A stretch of 64,000 nt of DNA from positions 3,348,001-3,412,000 of the forward strand of contig JAPVLO010000059.1 of assembly GCA_027257055.1 (NCBI GenBank). Reading direction: 5' to 3'. The position numbers were made by a program, and so were the translations under genes. Below the pieces are notes generated by a model. It made no database searches and had not been told where the DNA came from. It saw only the letters and a list, made by a program, of their open reading frames with translations. Of the stretch, positions 10,224 to 19,534 are shown in pieces. Each line of letters begins with the position of its first letter. Position 1 is the stretch's first letter. The DNA is from Cephalopachus bancanus. Its lineage: Eukaryota > Chordata > Mammalia > Primates > Tarsiidae.

Positions 10224-10588
10224 TCTGTCAGACACTCTTAAGTCATCACTCTCAAGTTCAGCCTTCCACAAAAACCTAGGGCATGGACACAATGTGGCCA
10301 AGTTCTTTATTAAGGCATAACAAGGGTGACCTTTGCTCCAAGTCCCAATAAGTTCCTCATTTTCATCTGAGACCTTGTCAGCCTGGCCTTCACTGTCAAT
10401 ATTTCTATTAGTATTTTGGTCACAACCACTTAACCCCTCTCTAAGAAGTTCCCAACTTTCCTTCATCTTCCTGTCTTTTTCTGAGCCCTCCAAACTCTTT
10501 CAACTTCTACCCATTACTCAGTTCCAAAGCAGCTTCCATATCTTCAGGTATCTTTATAGCAACTCCGGACTCCTCAGTACCTATTTTC

Positions 10589-10837
10589 TGTATTAGTTCA
10601 TTTTGCATTGCTATAAAGGAATACCTGAGACTGGGCAATTTATGAAGAAAAGAGGTTTATTTTTGGCTCACTGTTCTGCAGACTGTATAAGAAGCATAGT
10701 GCCAGCATCTGATTCTGGTAAGGCCTCAGGAAACTTAAAATCATGGTGGAAAGTCAAGGGGGAACGGGCGGGTCATGTGGTGAGAGAGGGAACAAGAGAG
10801 AGAGGGAGGTGCCAGGCTCTTTTAAACAACCAGCTAT
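10589..10837 (-). mobile_element. MaLR 5' LTR, partial
   Basis: TGTATTAGTTCATTTTGC to TTTTAAACAACCAGC, parallel to the 3' LTR at 6897-7937. It stops at the Alu at 10839. The rest of the LTR in this orientation is absent; an opposite-orientation LTR piece appears beyond the Alu. Confidence 0.87.
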
Positions 10838-10838
10838 T

Positions 10839-11127
10839 GGCTGGGCGTGGTGACTCAAGCCTGTAATCCCAGCACTTTGGGAGGCCGAGGTGAGAGGATT
10901 GCCTGAGCCCACGGGTTTGAGACCAACCTGGGGAACTTGACAAGACCTCGTCTCTACAATAAGTCAAAAAAGTAGCCGGGCATAGTAGTGCCTGCCTGTA
11001 GTTGTGGCTACTTGGAAGGCTAAGGCGGAAGGATCGCTGGAGCCCAGCAGGTCCACACTGGGGTGGCTGTGAGCGTGACACTGCACTCCAGCCTGGGTAA
11101 GTAAGACTCCAACTCAAAAAAAAAAAA
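10839..11127 (+). mobile_element. Alu dimer, intermediate class, at an LTR breakpoint
   Basis: GGCTGGGCGTGGTGACTC to CTCCAACTCAAAA. I find no target duplication; left flank AACCAGCTATT, right flank GAAGAAAGAAATTTG. The MaLR LTR changes orientation across it. Confidence 0.95.
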
Positions 11128-11137
11128 GAAGAAAGAA

Positions 11138-11300
11138 ATTTGTTCCCTAATGTTGAGGTGGGTGCCTAGAGGTGTTTGGGCCATGGGGGCAGATCCCTCA
11201 TAAATAGATTAATGCCCTCTGTCAGGGGTGAATGAGTTTAGCTTCCATGAGAGCTTGTAGTTAAAAAGAGTCTGGCACCTCCTCACTCTTTCTCTTCTCT
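11138..11300 (+). mobile_element. MaLR LTR fragment, sense orientation
   Basis: CCTAATGTTGAGGTGGG, GTGTTTGGGCCATGGGGGC, AAAGAGTCTGGCACCTCC is sense MST/THE1-type LTR. The last part repeats, inverted, LTR sequence already present at 10805-10835, so this is not a simple inversion of the missing LTR half. Confidence 0.8.
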
Positions 11301-11304
11301 TCTT

Positions 11305-11437
11305 TTTTTATTTATTGGAGAGACACGAGATCTGGCCAAGTTGTGCAGGCTTGTATTGAATCTCTGGGTTCAGGCAATCCTCTGACCTCAGCTTCCCAAA
11401 GTGCTGGGATTGAGGTGTGAGCCACCACGCCCAGCTT
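11305..11437 (-). mobile_element. Alu left monomer, antisense
   Basis: TTTATTTATTGGAGAGACACG to GAGCCACCACGCCCAGC. Left arm only, diverged. Adjoins the poly(A) end of the RPL36A pseudogene. Confidence 0.85.
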
Positions 11438-11444
11438 CTTCTTT

Positions 11445-12060
11445 TTTTTTTTTTTTGTAGTGAACATAACCTGAAGATATTTTTTTCCTCTTCATAATTA
11501 AACATAATATGACACTTAGTTTTTTTTTTTTTTTTGAGTTGGAGTCACTCTGTCGCCCAGACTGGAGTGCAGTGGCCGCTCCCGGCCACTGCAGCCTCGA
11601 CCTGCGGGCTCTGGCGATCCTTCCGCCTCAGCCTTGCGAGTAGCCGGAACTACAGGCAGGCGCTATTACGCCCGGCTGATTTTTTGATTTATTGTAGAGA
11701 TGAGGTCTCGCTGCCCAGGCGGGTCTCGAACCCGCGGGCTCAGGCAATCCACTCACCTCAGCCTCCCAAAGGCGCGGGATTACAGGCTGAGCCACTGAGC
11801 CCGGCTAACATGACATTTAGAACTGGGTCACTTGGCTCTTTCTCTTCTTACCTCTTCCCAGCTCAAAATGCTTGCGTCTCTTAATAGCCAACATTCTCTT
11901 AGATCTGCAGTTGGGCTCAACGCACTCAAGTCTCAGCACAAACTTCTTTATAGTTTTATCTTTTTTTCCAGAAAATAGGTTTAGTTTGCCCACCATAGCC
12001 ACTTTGCTTCCTGTCATAATACCGTGTTCCCTGGGCATACAGAGAATCCTTGAGCTTCTT
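11445..12060 (-). pseudogene. RPL36A: RPL36A processed pseudogene, 5'-truncated
   Basis: Intronless retrocopy of the mRNA for large-subunit ribosomal protein eL42 (L36a). On the minus strand, codons for KDSLYAQG and [14 protein letters not shown] are followed by a 1-nt insertion (near 11960), then in another frame [19 protein letters not shown] and KHFELG, ending QF-stop near 11817. The parent protein is about 106 residues; roughly the first 27 are missing, so the copy starts around KKGKD. The 3' UTR continues beyond an inserted Alu (11520-11806) at 11459-11509, and a poly(A) tail follows (T-run at 11444-11457). A 102-residue frame at 11817-12125 looks like a protein only because it joins this fragment to Alu sequence. 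Not functional. Parent assignment rests on recalled protein and UTR sequence; the close paralogue RPL36AL is less likely from the 3' UTR. Confidence 0.9.
11520..11806 (-). mobile_element. Alu dimer, GGCC class, D5
   Basis: Inserted into the RPL36A retrocopy 3' UTR just after its stop. Target duplication ATGACACTTAG (11509-11519) / ATGACATTTAG (11810-11820). CTCGCTGCCCAGG shows the 5-nt deletion. Confidence 0.98.
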
Positions 12061-12268
12061 TTTTTCTTGAGTTGGAGTCTCATTCCATTGCCCAGGTTGA
12101 AGTGCAGTGGCACTCTCATGTCCACTGTCGCCTCAACCTGCTGGGCTTAGGTGATCCTTCTGCCTCAGCCTTCCAAGTAGCAGGAACTACAGACGCTGGG
12201 ATGGCTGTGAGCGTGCTATTGCACTCCAGCCTGGGCAATGGAATGAGATTCCAACTCAAAAAAAAAAA
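12059..12268. mobile_element. Fold-back Alu (right arm inverted on itself)
   Basis: 12067-12193 is an antisense Alu right arm; 12196-12268 is a sense right-arm end with its own poly(A). The two ends are near-perfect complements (about 58 bp). Both share an unusual variant, CAATGGAATGAG, where related copies have CGACAGAGTGAG. Tails lie at both outer ends (T-run left, A-run right). The shared variant indicates an inverted duplication rather than two independent insertions. Confidence 0.85.
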
Positions 12269-12280
12269 GTTATACATGGG

Positions 12281-12367
12281 TTTTTGTTTTTTTTTAAGTG
12301 AGAAAGCAGGATTTATTGAGAGGACAGAAAAGCTCTCATAGTGGGAGGGGACCCGAAGGGGTTGCCC
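12281..12367 (-). mobile_element. R-unit retroposon, copy A
   Basis: Minus-strand unit ending AATAAATCCTGCTTTCTCAC followed by poly(A) (T-run 12281-12295). Its 5' side is GGCAACCCCTTCGGGTCCCC. Target duplication TATACATGG (12271-12279, 12368-12376). Resembles the R region of ERV9/HERV-W-type class I LTRs: GGGTCCCC..GGGAGCTTT..AATAAATC. About 72 bp without the tail. Confidence 0.85.
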
Positions 12368-12384
12368 TATACATGGATTTTCGG

Positions 12385-12681
12385 TTTGTTTTTGTTTTTT
12401 TTGAGTTGGAGTCTCACTCTGTCGCCTAGACTAGAGGGTAGTGTCACGCTCCTGGCCACCGCAGCCTCGCCCTGCTGGGCTCTGGTGAGCCTTCCGCTCA
12501 GCCTTCCAAGTAGCCAGAACTACAGGCGTGCGCTACCACGCCCTGCTAATTTTTGATTTATTGTAGAGATGCGGTCTCGCCAAGTTGCCCAGGCGGGTCT
12601 CGAACCCGCAGAGGCTCAGGCAATCCACTCACCTCGGCCTCCCAAAGCGCGGGATTACAGCCTGAGCCACTGGACCCGGCC
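12385..12681 (-). mobile_element. Alu dimer, GGCC-like class
   Basis: Full linker (CGCCAAGTTGCCCAGG), right-arm core partly decayed (CACGCTCCTGGCC). Target duplication ACATGGATTTTC (12371-12382, 12682-12693), overlapping that of R-unit copy A. Confidence 0.97.
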
Positions 12682-12693
12682 ACATGGATTTTC

Positions 12694-12988
12694 AACTATA
12701 TGGGGGAGTTGGTCTTCCTAACCCCAGTGTTGTTAAAAGATCAACTGTATTTATATTTGTGTAGTGTTACTTTGGGTATTTTAATATACATCTGTGACAT
12801 AACATCTACTGGTATCATTTTACCTTTTGGAGTTTAGAATCTCAATTCCATTCAGGTCCTTGTATCCATTTTAAAATATCATTGCCTTCAACATCAAATG
12901 GTGTTATAATGTTTGTTTTGGTCATCAAATATGATTTATTAACTCATGAGGAAAAGGATAGCCTATAGTGTATATTTGTTTCTGCTTC
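12694..12988. other. Unannotated AT-rich DNA
   Basis: Possibly antisense L1 remnant. No feature I can name. Confidence 0.4.
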
Positions 12989-12989
12989 T

Positions 12990-13281
12990 TTTTTTTTTTT
13001 TTTTGAGTTGGAGTCTCACTCTGTCGCCCAGACTGGAGTGCCGTGGCCGCTCTCGGCCACTGCAGCCTCGACCTGCTGGGCTCCGGCGATCCTTCCACCT
13101 CAGCCTTCCGAGTAGCTGGAACTACAGGCGCGCGCTACCACACCCAGCTAATTTTTGATTTATTGAAGAGATGAGGTCTCGCCAAGTTGCCCAGGCGGGT
13201 CTCGAACCCTCAGGCTCAGGCAATCCACTCACCTCAGCCTCCCAAAGGCGCGGGATTACGGGCTGAGCCACCAAGCCCGGC
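12990..13281 (-). mobile_element. Alu dimer, GGCC class
   Basis: CCGCTCTCGGCCACTGC and full linker. Target duplication TTCTGCTTC / TTCTGCTCC. Confidence 0.97.
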
Positions 13282-13290
13282 TTCTGCTCC

Positions 13291-13497
13291 TTTTTTTTAA
13301 TTTTAAATATGTGGGGTACAATTAAGGATTAGGTATACAAGTGTTCATTATGCAGGTACCCTTGTTGATGAGGTGTGCCCTCCCCTACCCTGGCAGCTTC
13401 CCACTACTGCCAATCCCTTTCTTATATAGTATTACAATAGTTGTTCAAGGTCTCCTTATGAGTGAGAATATGTGATACTCGGTTCTTTGTTTCTGTG
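13291..13497 (-). mobile_element. L1 3' end, 5'-truncated
   Basis: ATATGTGGGGTACAATTAAGG..CAGGTACCCTTGTTGATGAG matches the antisense 3' UTRs at 6951 and, inverted, at 53300 and 60450. Repeated TTCTGCTCCTT flanks (13281-13291, 13499-13509) form the target duplication. Confidence 0.85.
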
Positions 13498-13596
13498 TTT
13501 CTGCTCCTTCTCTTCTTCCTTTTTTATTCCTGATGCTCGAAGATTCTTTTTTTTTTAAATCATTCCTCGTGTTCGAAAGACATTCCTTTAGCCACT

Positions 13597-13891
13597 CTTT
13601 TTTTTTTTGAGTTGAAGTCTCGCTGTTTGTCACCCAGGCTGGAATGCAGTGGCACGCTCATGGTCATGGCATACTCAATGTGCTGGGCTCAGGCAATCCT
13701 TCCACCTCAGCCTTTCAAATAGCTGGAACTATAGATGCACGCCACCATTACTGGCTAGTTTTTGTAATTTACTGTAGAGATGAGGTTTCACCAAGTCGTC
13801 CAGGTTGGTCTCGAACTCCTGGACTCAGGCAATCCTCTCGCCTCGGCCTCCCAAAGTGCTGGGATTACAGGCTGAGCCACCACACCTGGCC
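13597..13891 (-). mobile_element. Alu dimer, intermediate class
   Basis: GAGTTGAAGTCTCGCTG to GAGCCACCACACCTGGC. Right arm CACGCTCATGGTCATGG; linker AATTTACTGTAGAGATGAGG. Confidence 0.96.
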
Positions 13892-14660
13892 TAGACACCC
13901 TTTAAAGGCAGTTCTAACAGCCACAAATTTGTTGAGTTTTCCAAGTCTGACAATGTTTTTATTTTCCCTTTATTCCTAAACAATAGTTCCACCAGAAATA
14001 GAATTTATAATTGGCAATTTTCTTTCGGCACCTTAGAAATAATGTGACACTTCCTCTGGTCTCCGTGGTTTCAGATGAGAAATTTGTTGACATTTGAATT
14101 GATGTTCCCCTGTACATAAGGTATGGTGTCTCTCTGGCTGCTTTCAAGATTTTACTTGTTGATATTTAGTTTGCAAAAGTTTAATCATGAGGTGTCTTAG
14201 CATGGATTTCTTTGGGTATCTCATTTTTGGGATCTCACATTTGTGGATCTACAGATGTGTCTTTTGTCAAATGTGGAGGGTTTGCGATCATATCTCTTCA
14301 AACACTCTTTCTGCCCTACTCCCTGTCTCCTCTTCTTCTGGGACTTTGATGATAAAAATGCTGGATCTTTCATTATTTTCTACAGGTCTCTGAAGTGCTT
14401 TTTCTATTTCCTCTCCATTGTTTAGATTGAGTGAATTCTATTGTTCTATCCTTAAGTTCACTGCATCTTTTACTTTTTATTTTTAGTAGAGACAGGATCT
14501 CGCTATGTTACCCAGTCTGGTCTCAAGCTCCTGAGCTCAAGCAATCCTCTTATCTCAGCCTTTCAGAGTGCTGAGATTATAGACAAGTTCACTGATTCTA
14601 TCCTCTGTCATCTCCACTCTACTATTTGGCTATCAAGCAAGATTTTAAAATGGTTATTGG
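13892..14660 (-). mobile_element. Old L1-like sequence, antisense (with a monomer inside)
   Basis: CTCTGGTCTCCGTGGTTTCAG, GCTGCTTTCAAGATTTTACTTG, TTCAAACACTCTTTCTGCCC, CTTCTTCTGGGACTTTGATG match a recurrent old L1 segment I recall in antisense. No coding capacity. Subfamily unknown. Confidence 0.6.
14463..14584 (-). mobile_element. Alu left monomer, antisense, with target duplication
   Basis: TTTTTAGTAGAGACAGGATC to GTGCTGAGATTATAGAC. Exact AAGTTCACTG on both sides shows that it inserted as a monomer (FLAM-like). Confidence 0.85.
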
Positions 14661-14790
14661 GCTGGACACAGTGGGTCACACCTTTAATTCCAGCAATTTG
14701 GGAGCTCTAAGCAGGAGGATTGCTTGAGGACAGGAGTTTGAGACCAACATAGGCAACATCGTAAGACCTCATCTCTACAACAAAATTTTT
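14659..14790 (+). mobile_element. Alu left monomer, sense
   Basis: GGGCTGGACACAGTGGGTCAC to CTCATCTCTACAACAAAA. Left arm only. Confidence 0.8.
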
Positions 14791-14870
14791 GTTGTATGTT
14801 TTGGTTTTATGATTCCCATTCTCTTCTTTTTAAATAACATCTATATTTTACTGAGATTTTCCATTTTTTC

Positions 14871-15162
14871 TTTTTTATTTTTTGAGTCAGAGTCTCACTC
14901 TGTCACCCAGGCTGGAGTGTACTGGCATGCTCATGGCCACCTCAGCCTCAACCTGCTGGGCTCAGACAATCCTTCCCCTTCATCCTTCCAAGTAGCTGGA
15001 ACCACAGGCAAGTGCCACCACACCCAGCTAATTTTTTGATTTATTGTAGAGACGAGGTCTTACCATGTTGCCACAGCTAGTCTTGAACTCGTGGGCTCCA
15101 GTAATCCTCTCGCCTCTGCCTCCCAAAGTGCTGGGATTACCAGCATAAGCCACCATGCCTGG
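14871..15162 (-). mobile_element. Alu dimer, intermediate class
   Basis: Exact target duplication CCATTTTTTC (14861-14870, 15163-15172). Right arm CATGCTCATGGCCACC. Confidence 0.97.
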
Positions 15163-15353
15163 CCATTTTTTCATTTTCATTTGTTTCAAAAGAATGTGTA
15201 ATTGATTGTTGAAACATTTTTATGATGAATACTTGTTATTTCTCATTCAAATTGTGATTTTCTTGGTTCTTAGTTTTTGGGTGATTTTTAATTGTATTCT
15301 GTACATTTTTCTATTTTATTAGGAGACTCTGGGTCCTATGTAAATTTTATTTT
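15163..15353. other. Unannotated AT-rich DNA
   Basis: Probably continues the old antisense L1-like sequence of 13.9-14.7 kb (ATTTTATTAGGAGACTCTGG). Weak. Confidence 0.35.
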
Positions 15354-15759
15354 ATTACTTTATTTTATTTTAGTTGGAGTCTCACTCCATTGCCCCAGCT
15401 GGAGTGCAGTAGCAGTGTTCATGGCCACTCCAGCATCAACCTACTGGGCTTAGTTGATCCTTCCACCTTAGCCTTCCAAGTAGCCAGAACTACAGGTGTG
15501 CGCTACCATGCCTGGCTAATTTTTAAATTTATTTTATTTTTTTATTTTTTAAGTGAGAAAGCAGGATTTATTGAGAGGACAGAAAAGTTCCCACAGTGGG
15601 AGGGGACCTGAAGGTGTTGTTCCTAATTTTTTTTATTTATTATAGAGATGAGGTCTTGCCAAGTGGCCCGGGCTGGTCTCGAATCCTTGGGCTCAAGCAA
15701 TCCACTCACCTTGGCCTCCCAAAGTGCTGGGATTTCAGGCTGAGTCAACGAGCCCAGCC
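15354..15759 (-). mobile_element. Alu dimer, intermediate class, split by R-unit copy B
   Basis: Alu parts 15354-15547 and 15622-15759. Target duplication about TAAATTTTATTTTATT / TAAATCTTTTATTTTA. The R-unit sits in its middle linker. Confidence 0.95.
15548..15621 (-). mobile_element. R-unit retroposon, copy B
   Basis: Body 15551-15621 in an Alu linker: poly(A), GTGAGAAAGCAGGATTTATT on +, ending near GGTGTTGTTCC. Flanks CTAATTTTT..ATTTATT are repeated on both sides. It is younger than the intermediate-class Alu it interrupts. Confidence 0.85.
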
Positions 15760-15864
15760 TAAATCTTTTATTTTAGCAGTCAGTCACTCTGTTTAGGTTT
15801 AACATGTAAGTCTCAGCCTATTTTTGTGGGGTGTAGGTTCAATGGAAGTTTAACATGAGGTGAG

Positions 15865-16163
15865 ATTTTTTTTTTTTTTTTTGAGTTGGAGTCTCACTGT
15901 TGCCCAGACTGGAGTGCAGTGGCTGCTCCCGGCCACCGCAGCCTCGACCTGCTGGGCTCAGGCAATCCTTCTGCCTCATCCTTCCAAGTAGCTGGAACTA
16001 CAGGCATGCACTACCATGCCCGGCTAATTTTTTTTTTTTTTTATTTATTGTAGAGATGAGGTCTCGCCTGCCCAGGCGGGTCTCGAACCCGCGGGCTCAG
16101 GCAATCCACTCACCTCAGCCTCCCAAAGGCACGGGATTACAGGCTGAGCCACCGAGCCTGGCT
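15865..16163 (-). mobile_element. Alu dimer, GGCC class, D4-type
   Basis: CTGCTCCCGGCCACCGC; linker GTCTCGCCTGCCCAGG (4-nt deletion type). Inserted next to the following Alu at one site. Confidence 0.96.
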
Positions 16164-16167
16164 GTGA

Positions 16168-16437
16168 TTTTTTTTTTTTTTTTAATATCAGGGTCTTACT
16201 CTGTCACCCAGGCTGGAGTGTAGTGGTACAATCACAGCCACCGCAGCCCCAACCTGTTGGGCTCAGGTGATCCTTCAGCCTCAGCCTTCCAAGAAGCTGG
16301 AAGTAGGTGCATGCCACCATACCCAGCTAGTTTCTTGATTTATTGTAAAGACAAGTTATTGCCTTGTTGCCCAGGCTGGTCTCAGGCAATCTTCCCAAAG
16401 TGTTGGGATTACAGGCATGAGACACCATACCTGGTCT
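16168..16437 (-). mobile_element. Alu dimer, intermediate class, short
   Basis: AATATCAGGGTCTTACTCTG to ATGAGACACCATACCTGG. TGAGGTG precedes the pair (15856) and follows it (16437), so both Alus may share one site. Confidence 0.93.
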
Positions 16438-18345
16438 GAGGTGTTATTTTGAGCTGTTCAGTTTGTTTGATGCTTCAGGTAATATCTAAAGAGACAAAAA
16501 AGGTTTTCTCAGACCAGACCACCAGATGTCTCTTGGTGAGAGAGGCATGTGGTGGGATCTTCCCATTGGTGACCCCAGCTGCCTTGGCATCTCTGGGTGA
16601 GGGAGAGGAGTTTTGAGCCTATGGGGACAAAAATGCTTCCCATATCAGTCCACCTTATATAGTTGGGGTTCTCCTGCAAGCTCCACATGACTGTCTTGGA
16701 ATCTCTTGGCAGAAACAGTGTCAGGCCTAGTAGGAAAAGAAAGACATCAATTGAAGTTTGAATGTTAAATCAATCTTGTGTTCCTAGGAGTTGGATTCCA
16801 TTTGCTAATTTAATGTAAAGGATTTTGCATCAGCGTTCCTGATGGATCTTGATCTGTAATGTCTTCCTCAAGTTTAAGTGTTAAGGTTATGCAGGCCTCA
16901 TAAAATGACTGGCGAAGTTTTCTCTCCTCTCTTTCCTGTTAAAGACTGTAATGGTGGTTTTACATCTTCCTTGAATGTTTGATAGAATTCACCAGTATAC
17001 ATATCTAGGCTTAGAGGGTGTTTTATTTGCGGGAAGTTGCTTTCATTTGTTTGTTTTTGAATCAAAGTCTTACTTTGTCACCCAAACAGGAGTGCAGTGG
17101 CACAATCACAGCTAACCACAGCCTCAACCTTCTGGGAACAGATGATCTTTCTATCTCAGCCTCCTGAGTAGCTGGGACTACAGGTGTATGCCACCTCACT
17201 GGGCTAATTTTTTTATTTTTTTGTAGAGGCAAGGTCTCATGAAGTTGCCTAGGCTGGTCTTGAACTCCTGGGCTCAAGCACTCCTCTTGCCTCGGTCTTC
17301 CAAAATGCTAGGATTACAGGCATGAGCCACCACGCCTGACTTGTGGGAAGGTTTTTGATAATGTATTTAATTTCTCTAATAGCTATAGGGCTACTGAGAT
17401 TTTCTGTTTCATCTTGTATCAGTTTAAGTAAGTTGTATTTTTCAGGAAATTTGTCAGTTTCATCTAGCTTGTTAAATCTGTGGGCATACAATTGCTTATA
17501 ATAGTAAATTATCTTATTGATGCCTATAGGATCTATAACAATAACATCTATCTAATTCTTATTGGTTATTTTTATTTCATTTTTTTCTTGATTATTCTAG
17601 CTAAGGATCTGTCATTTTTGTTGGTCATTTCAAAGAACGAACTTTTTGACTGGTTAATTTTCCTTATTGTTCATCTGGGTTTTTCTCATTAATCTACTCT
17701 TATCTTTATTATTTTCTTTCTTCTACTTTTTTGGGTTTACTCTGTTCCTCTTAATCTATCTTCTTAAAATGTACAAACTTTGATCATTGATATAAAAATT
17801 TAAAGTTAATATCTTTCCTTCTAAATGCTATTTACAACAAATTTTAATACAAACTTTAACAAATTGCATGTTCTTTATTATATAGTTCAAACGTTTTCTA
17901 ATTTTTTCTATGACTTCTTCTTAGGCCCATGAATTATTTAGAAATATGTTCTTTAATTTCTAAATATTCAAGGTTTTCCTGAATATTGTATGGTTATTAA
18001 TTTTTAATTTAATTCCTCTGCAGTAAAAATAAAGCATACTTTATATGATTTAATTCCTTTAAATTTCTTGACACTTTTTTATGAACTACTTTATGATGGT
18101 CACTTTTATCAATGTATCATAAGCCCTTGAAAATAAGGTATATTCAGCAGTTCCTAATGTAGTAATATAAAAATACCAATTAGATCAAGGTGGTTGATAG
18201 TGTTATATACATTTTCCAAGTTTCTACTGAGGTGTTGGTTCAGTTTTTCTACTGATTTTTGTGATGGAGTATTAAATTCAATACTATAATTTTGGAATTA
18301 TCTTTCTCCCTTTTATTTGTCAATTCTTTTCCATGTATTTTGAAG
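16438..18345 (-). mobile_element. Old L1, ORF2 RT region, antisense
   Basis: Clear from about 16745: CAATCTTGTGTTCCTAGGAG, TTATGCAGGCCTCATAAAATG, TTGTTGGTCATTTCAAAGAAC, TTGATAGTGTTATATAC are complements of L1 ORF2. 16438-16744 is less certain. An old Alu at 17046-17340 interrupts it. Confidence 0.82.
17046..17340 (-). mobile_element. Alu dimer, old
   Basis: CACAATCACAGCTAACCACAGCC in the right arm and TTTTTTGTAGAGGCAAGG in the linker: no lineage-specific features. Confidence 0.95.
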
Positions 18346-18747
18346 CTTAGAAGTAGAAAACAGCAGGATATAGTCAGGAAATCTACATTCAAATTTGGGT
18401 AAATCTGGGCATGTAGTAATGTTGGAGCTATTAATTTTCAACTTTATTAAATAATGATTGCACAGTTAGGAATAATAACACTATCTTGCTGTTCCCGGTT
18501 CATGCTGTAAGACTTTATTACAATAAAAACAATGTTATCAGGAGAATCTGCAGGCATTTCTAGAACAAAATATTATTAGATGGAGTTTAAATGAGATCCT
18601 TTATAGAAAATTGTCTTAAAATGTGTAAACACAAGTAGGTGGTATCATAATCATCATCACTATAAAATCAAAAAGAGTCCTCCTCAATGCTAGAGAATAC
18701 TGTATATTATCAAGATTTTAGTATTAATAAAGTTCATTGGACCTGGG
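18346..18747. other. Unannotated AT-rich DNA
   Basis: No repeat I can name, no coding frame. Confidence 0.45.
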
Positions 18748-19056
18748 TTTTTTATTTCTATTTATTTTTTCTGAGTTGGAGTTTCACTCTGTCGCCCAGG
18801 CTGTAGTGCAGTGGCATGTTCACAGTCACTGAAGCCTTGACCTGCTAGGCTTAGGGGATCCTTCCTCTTCAGTCTTCCTTCCAAGTAGCAGGAACTACAG
18901 GCGTGTGTCACAACACCCGGCTAATTTTTTGATTCATTGTAGAGACAATGACTCACCAGATTGCCCAGGTTGGCCTTGAACCCTTGGACTCAGTCAGTTC
19001 TCTCGACTCTGCCTCCCAAAGTGCTGGGTTTACAGGCATGAGCCACCACGGCCAGC
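18748..19056 (-). mobile_element. Alu dimer, intermediate class
   Basis: CTGAGTTGGAGTTTCACTCTG to GAGCCACCACGGCCAGC. Linker GATTCATTGTAGAGACAATG. Confidence 0.96.
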
Positions 19057-19534
19057 AGTGGAGCTGTTTTAAAAACTCCTCAAAGTCAATATAATAAAGG
19101 AAGACTGTTTTCTATTTTAAAAAAGGGGGGGGGATGGAAGATAAAAATATTTTGAAAATTGAAAATTGCAAAAGGTACATTATATGGAATATAATATCAT
19201 GATTTAAAAGAATTAAATAAATCTGTATATAAGTATATGAAAAGTTGACTAGGATGTATTGTTAAATCTTAAAAGGTTGTGGAATAATATATAATATGGT
19301 TTTTTAAAAAATACCCATTATATCTATATATATATCTATATATATATATATCTATATATATATATCTGTAGAGATCAAGAATGAAATTAATGGTGGACAA
19401 CTCTGGGAGTGAGACTTCACAACAGGAAACTGGCTGCCAGGGGTGGTGAGTGGAGGGTTGAGGGGGAGGTATAGATGGAAAAAGGAAGGAATTTTTTTAC
19501 CTTACTTTCTATTGTTTTATGTTGTTTTCATCTT
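19057..19534. other. Unannotated DNA with a TA/TATC repeat
   Basis: AT-rich sequence with a G7 run near 19127. The microsatellite at 19319-19370 is the only nameable feature. Confidence 0.5.
19319..19370. repeat. (TATATC)n/(TA)n microsatellite
   Basis: About 52 bp of TA with TATATC variant units. Likely polymorphic. Confidence 0.95.

Larger units (their letters stand above)
7938..10588 (-). mobile_element. MaLR internal region (THE1/MST-int-like), with Alu insertions
   Basis: Non-Alu segments (7938-8044, 8194-8279, 8571-9151, 9407-9930, 10224-10588) read in order as an antisense THE1/MST interior: AAATCTCATGTCCTTACACTG, AACAAAGGGGCAACAGGTCC, GGCTTAACACCACATG, GCCTGTGATGGGAGGAGCTG, CATCTGAGACCTTGTCAGCC. 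The open frames here on both strands (8560-9246) are by-products. No intact gag-like frame remains. Confidence 0.87.

Noticed and set aside
9948..10241. Many frames with [27 protein letters not shown] or [20 protein letters not shown]
   Set aside because: These are the standard translations of antisense Alu. They recur in more than 20 copies and are not genes.
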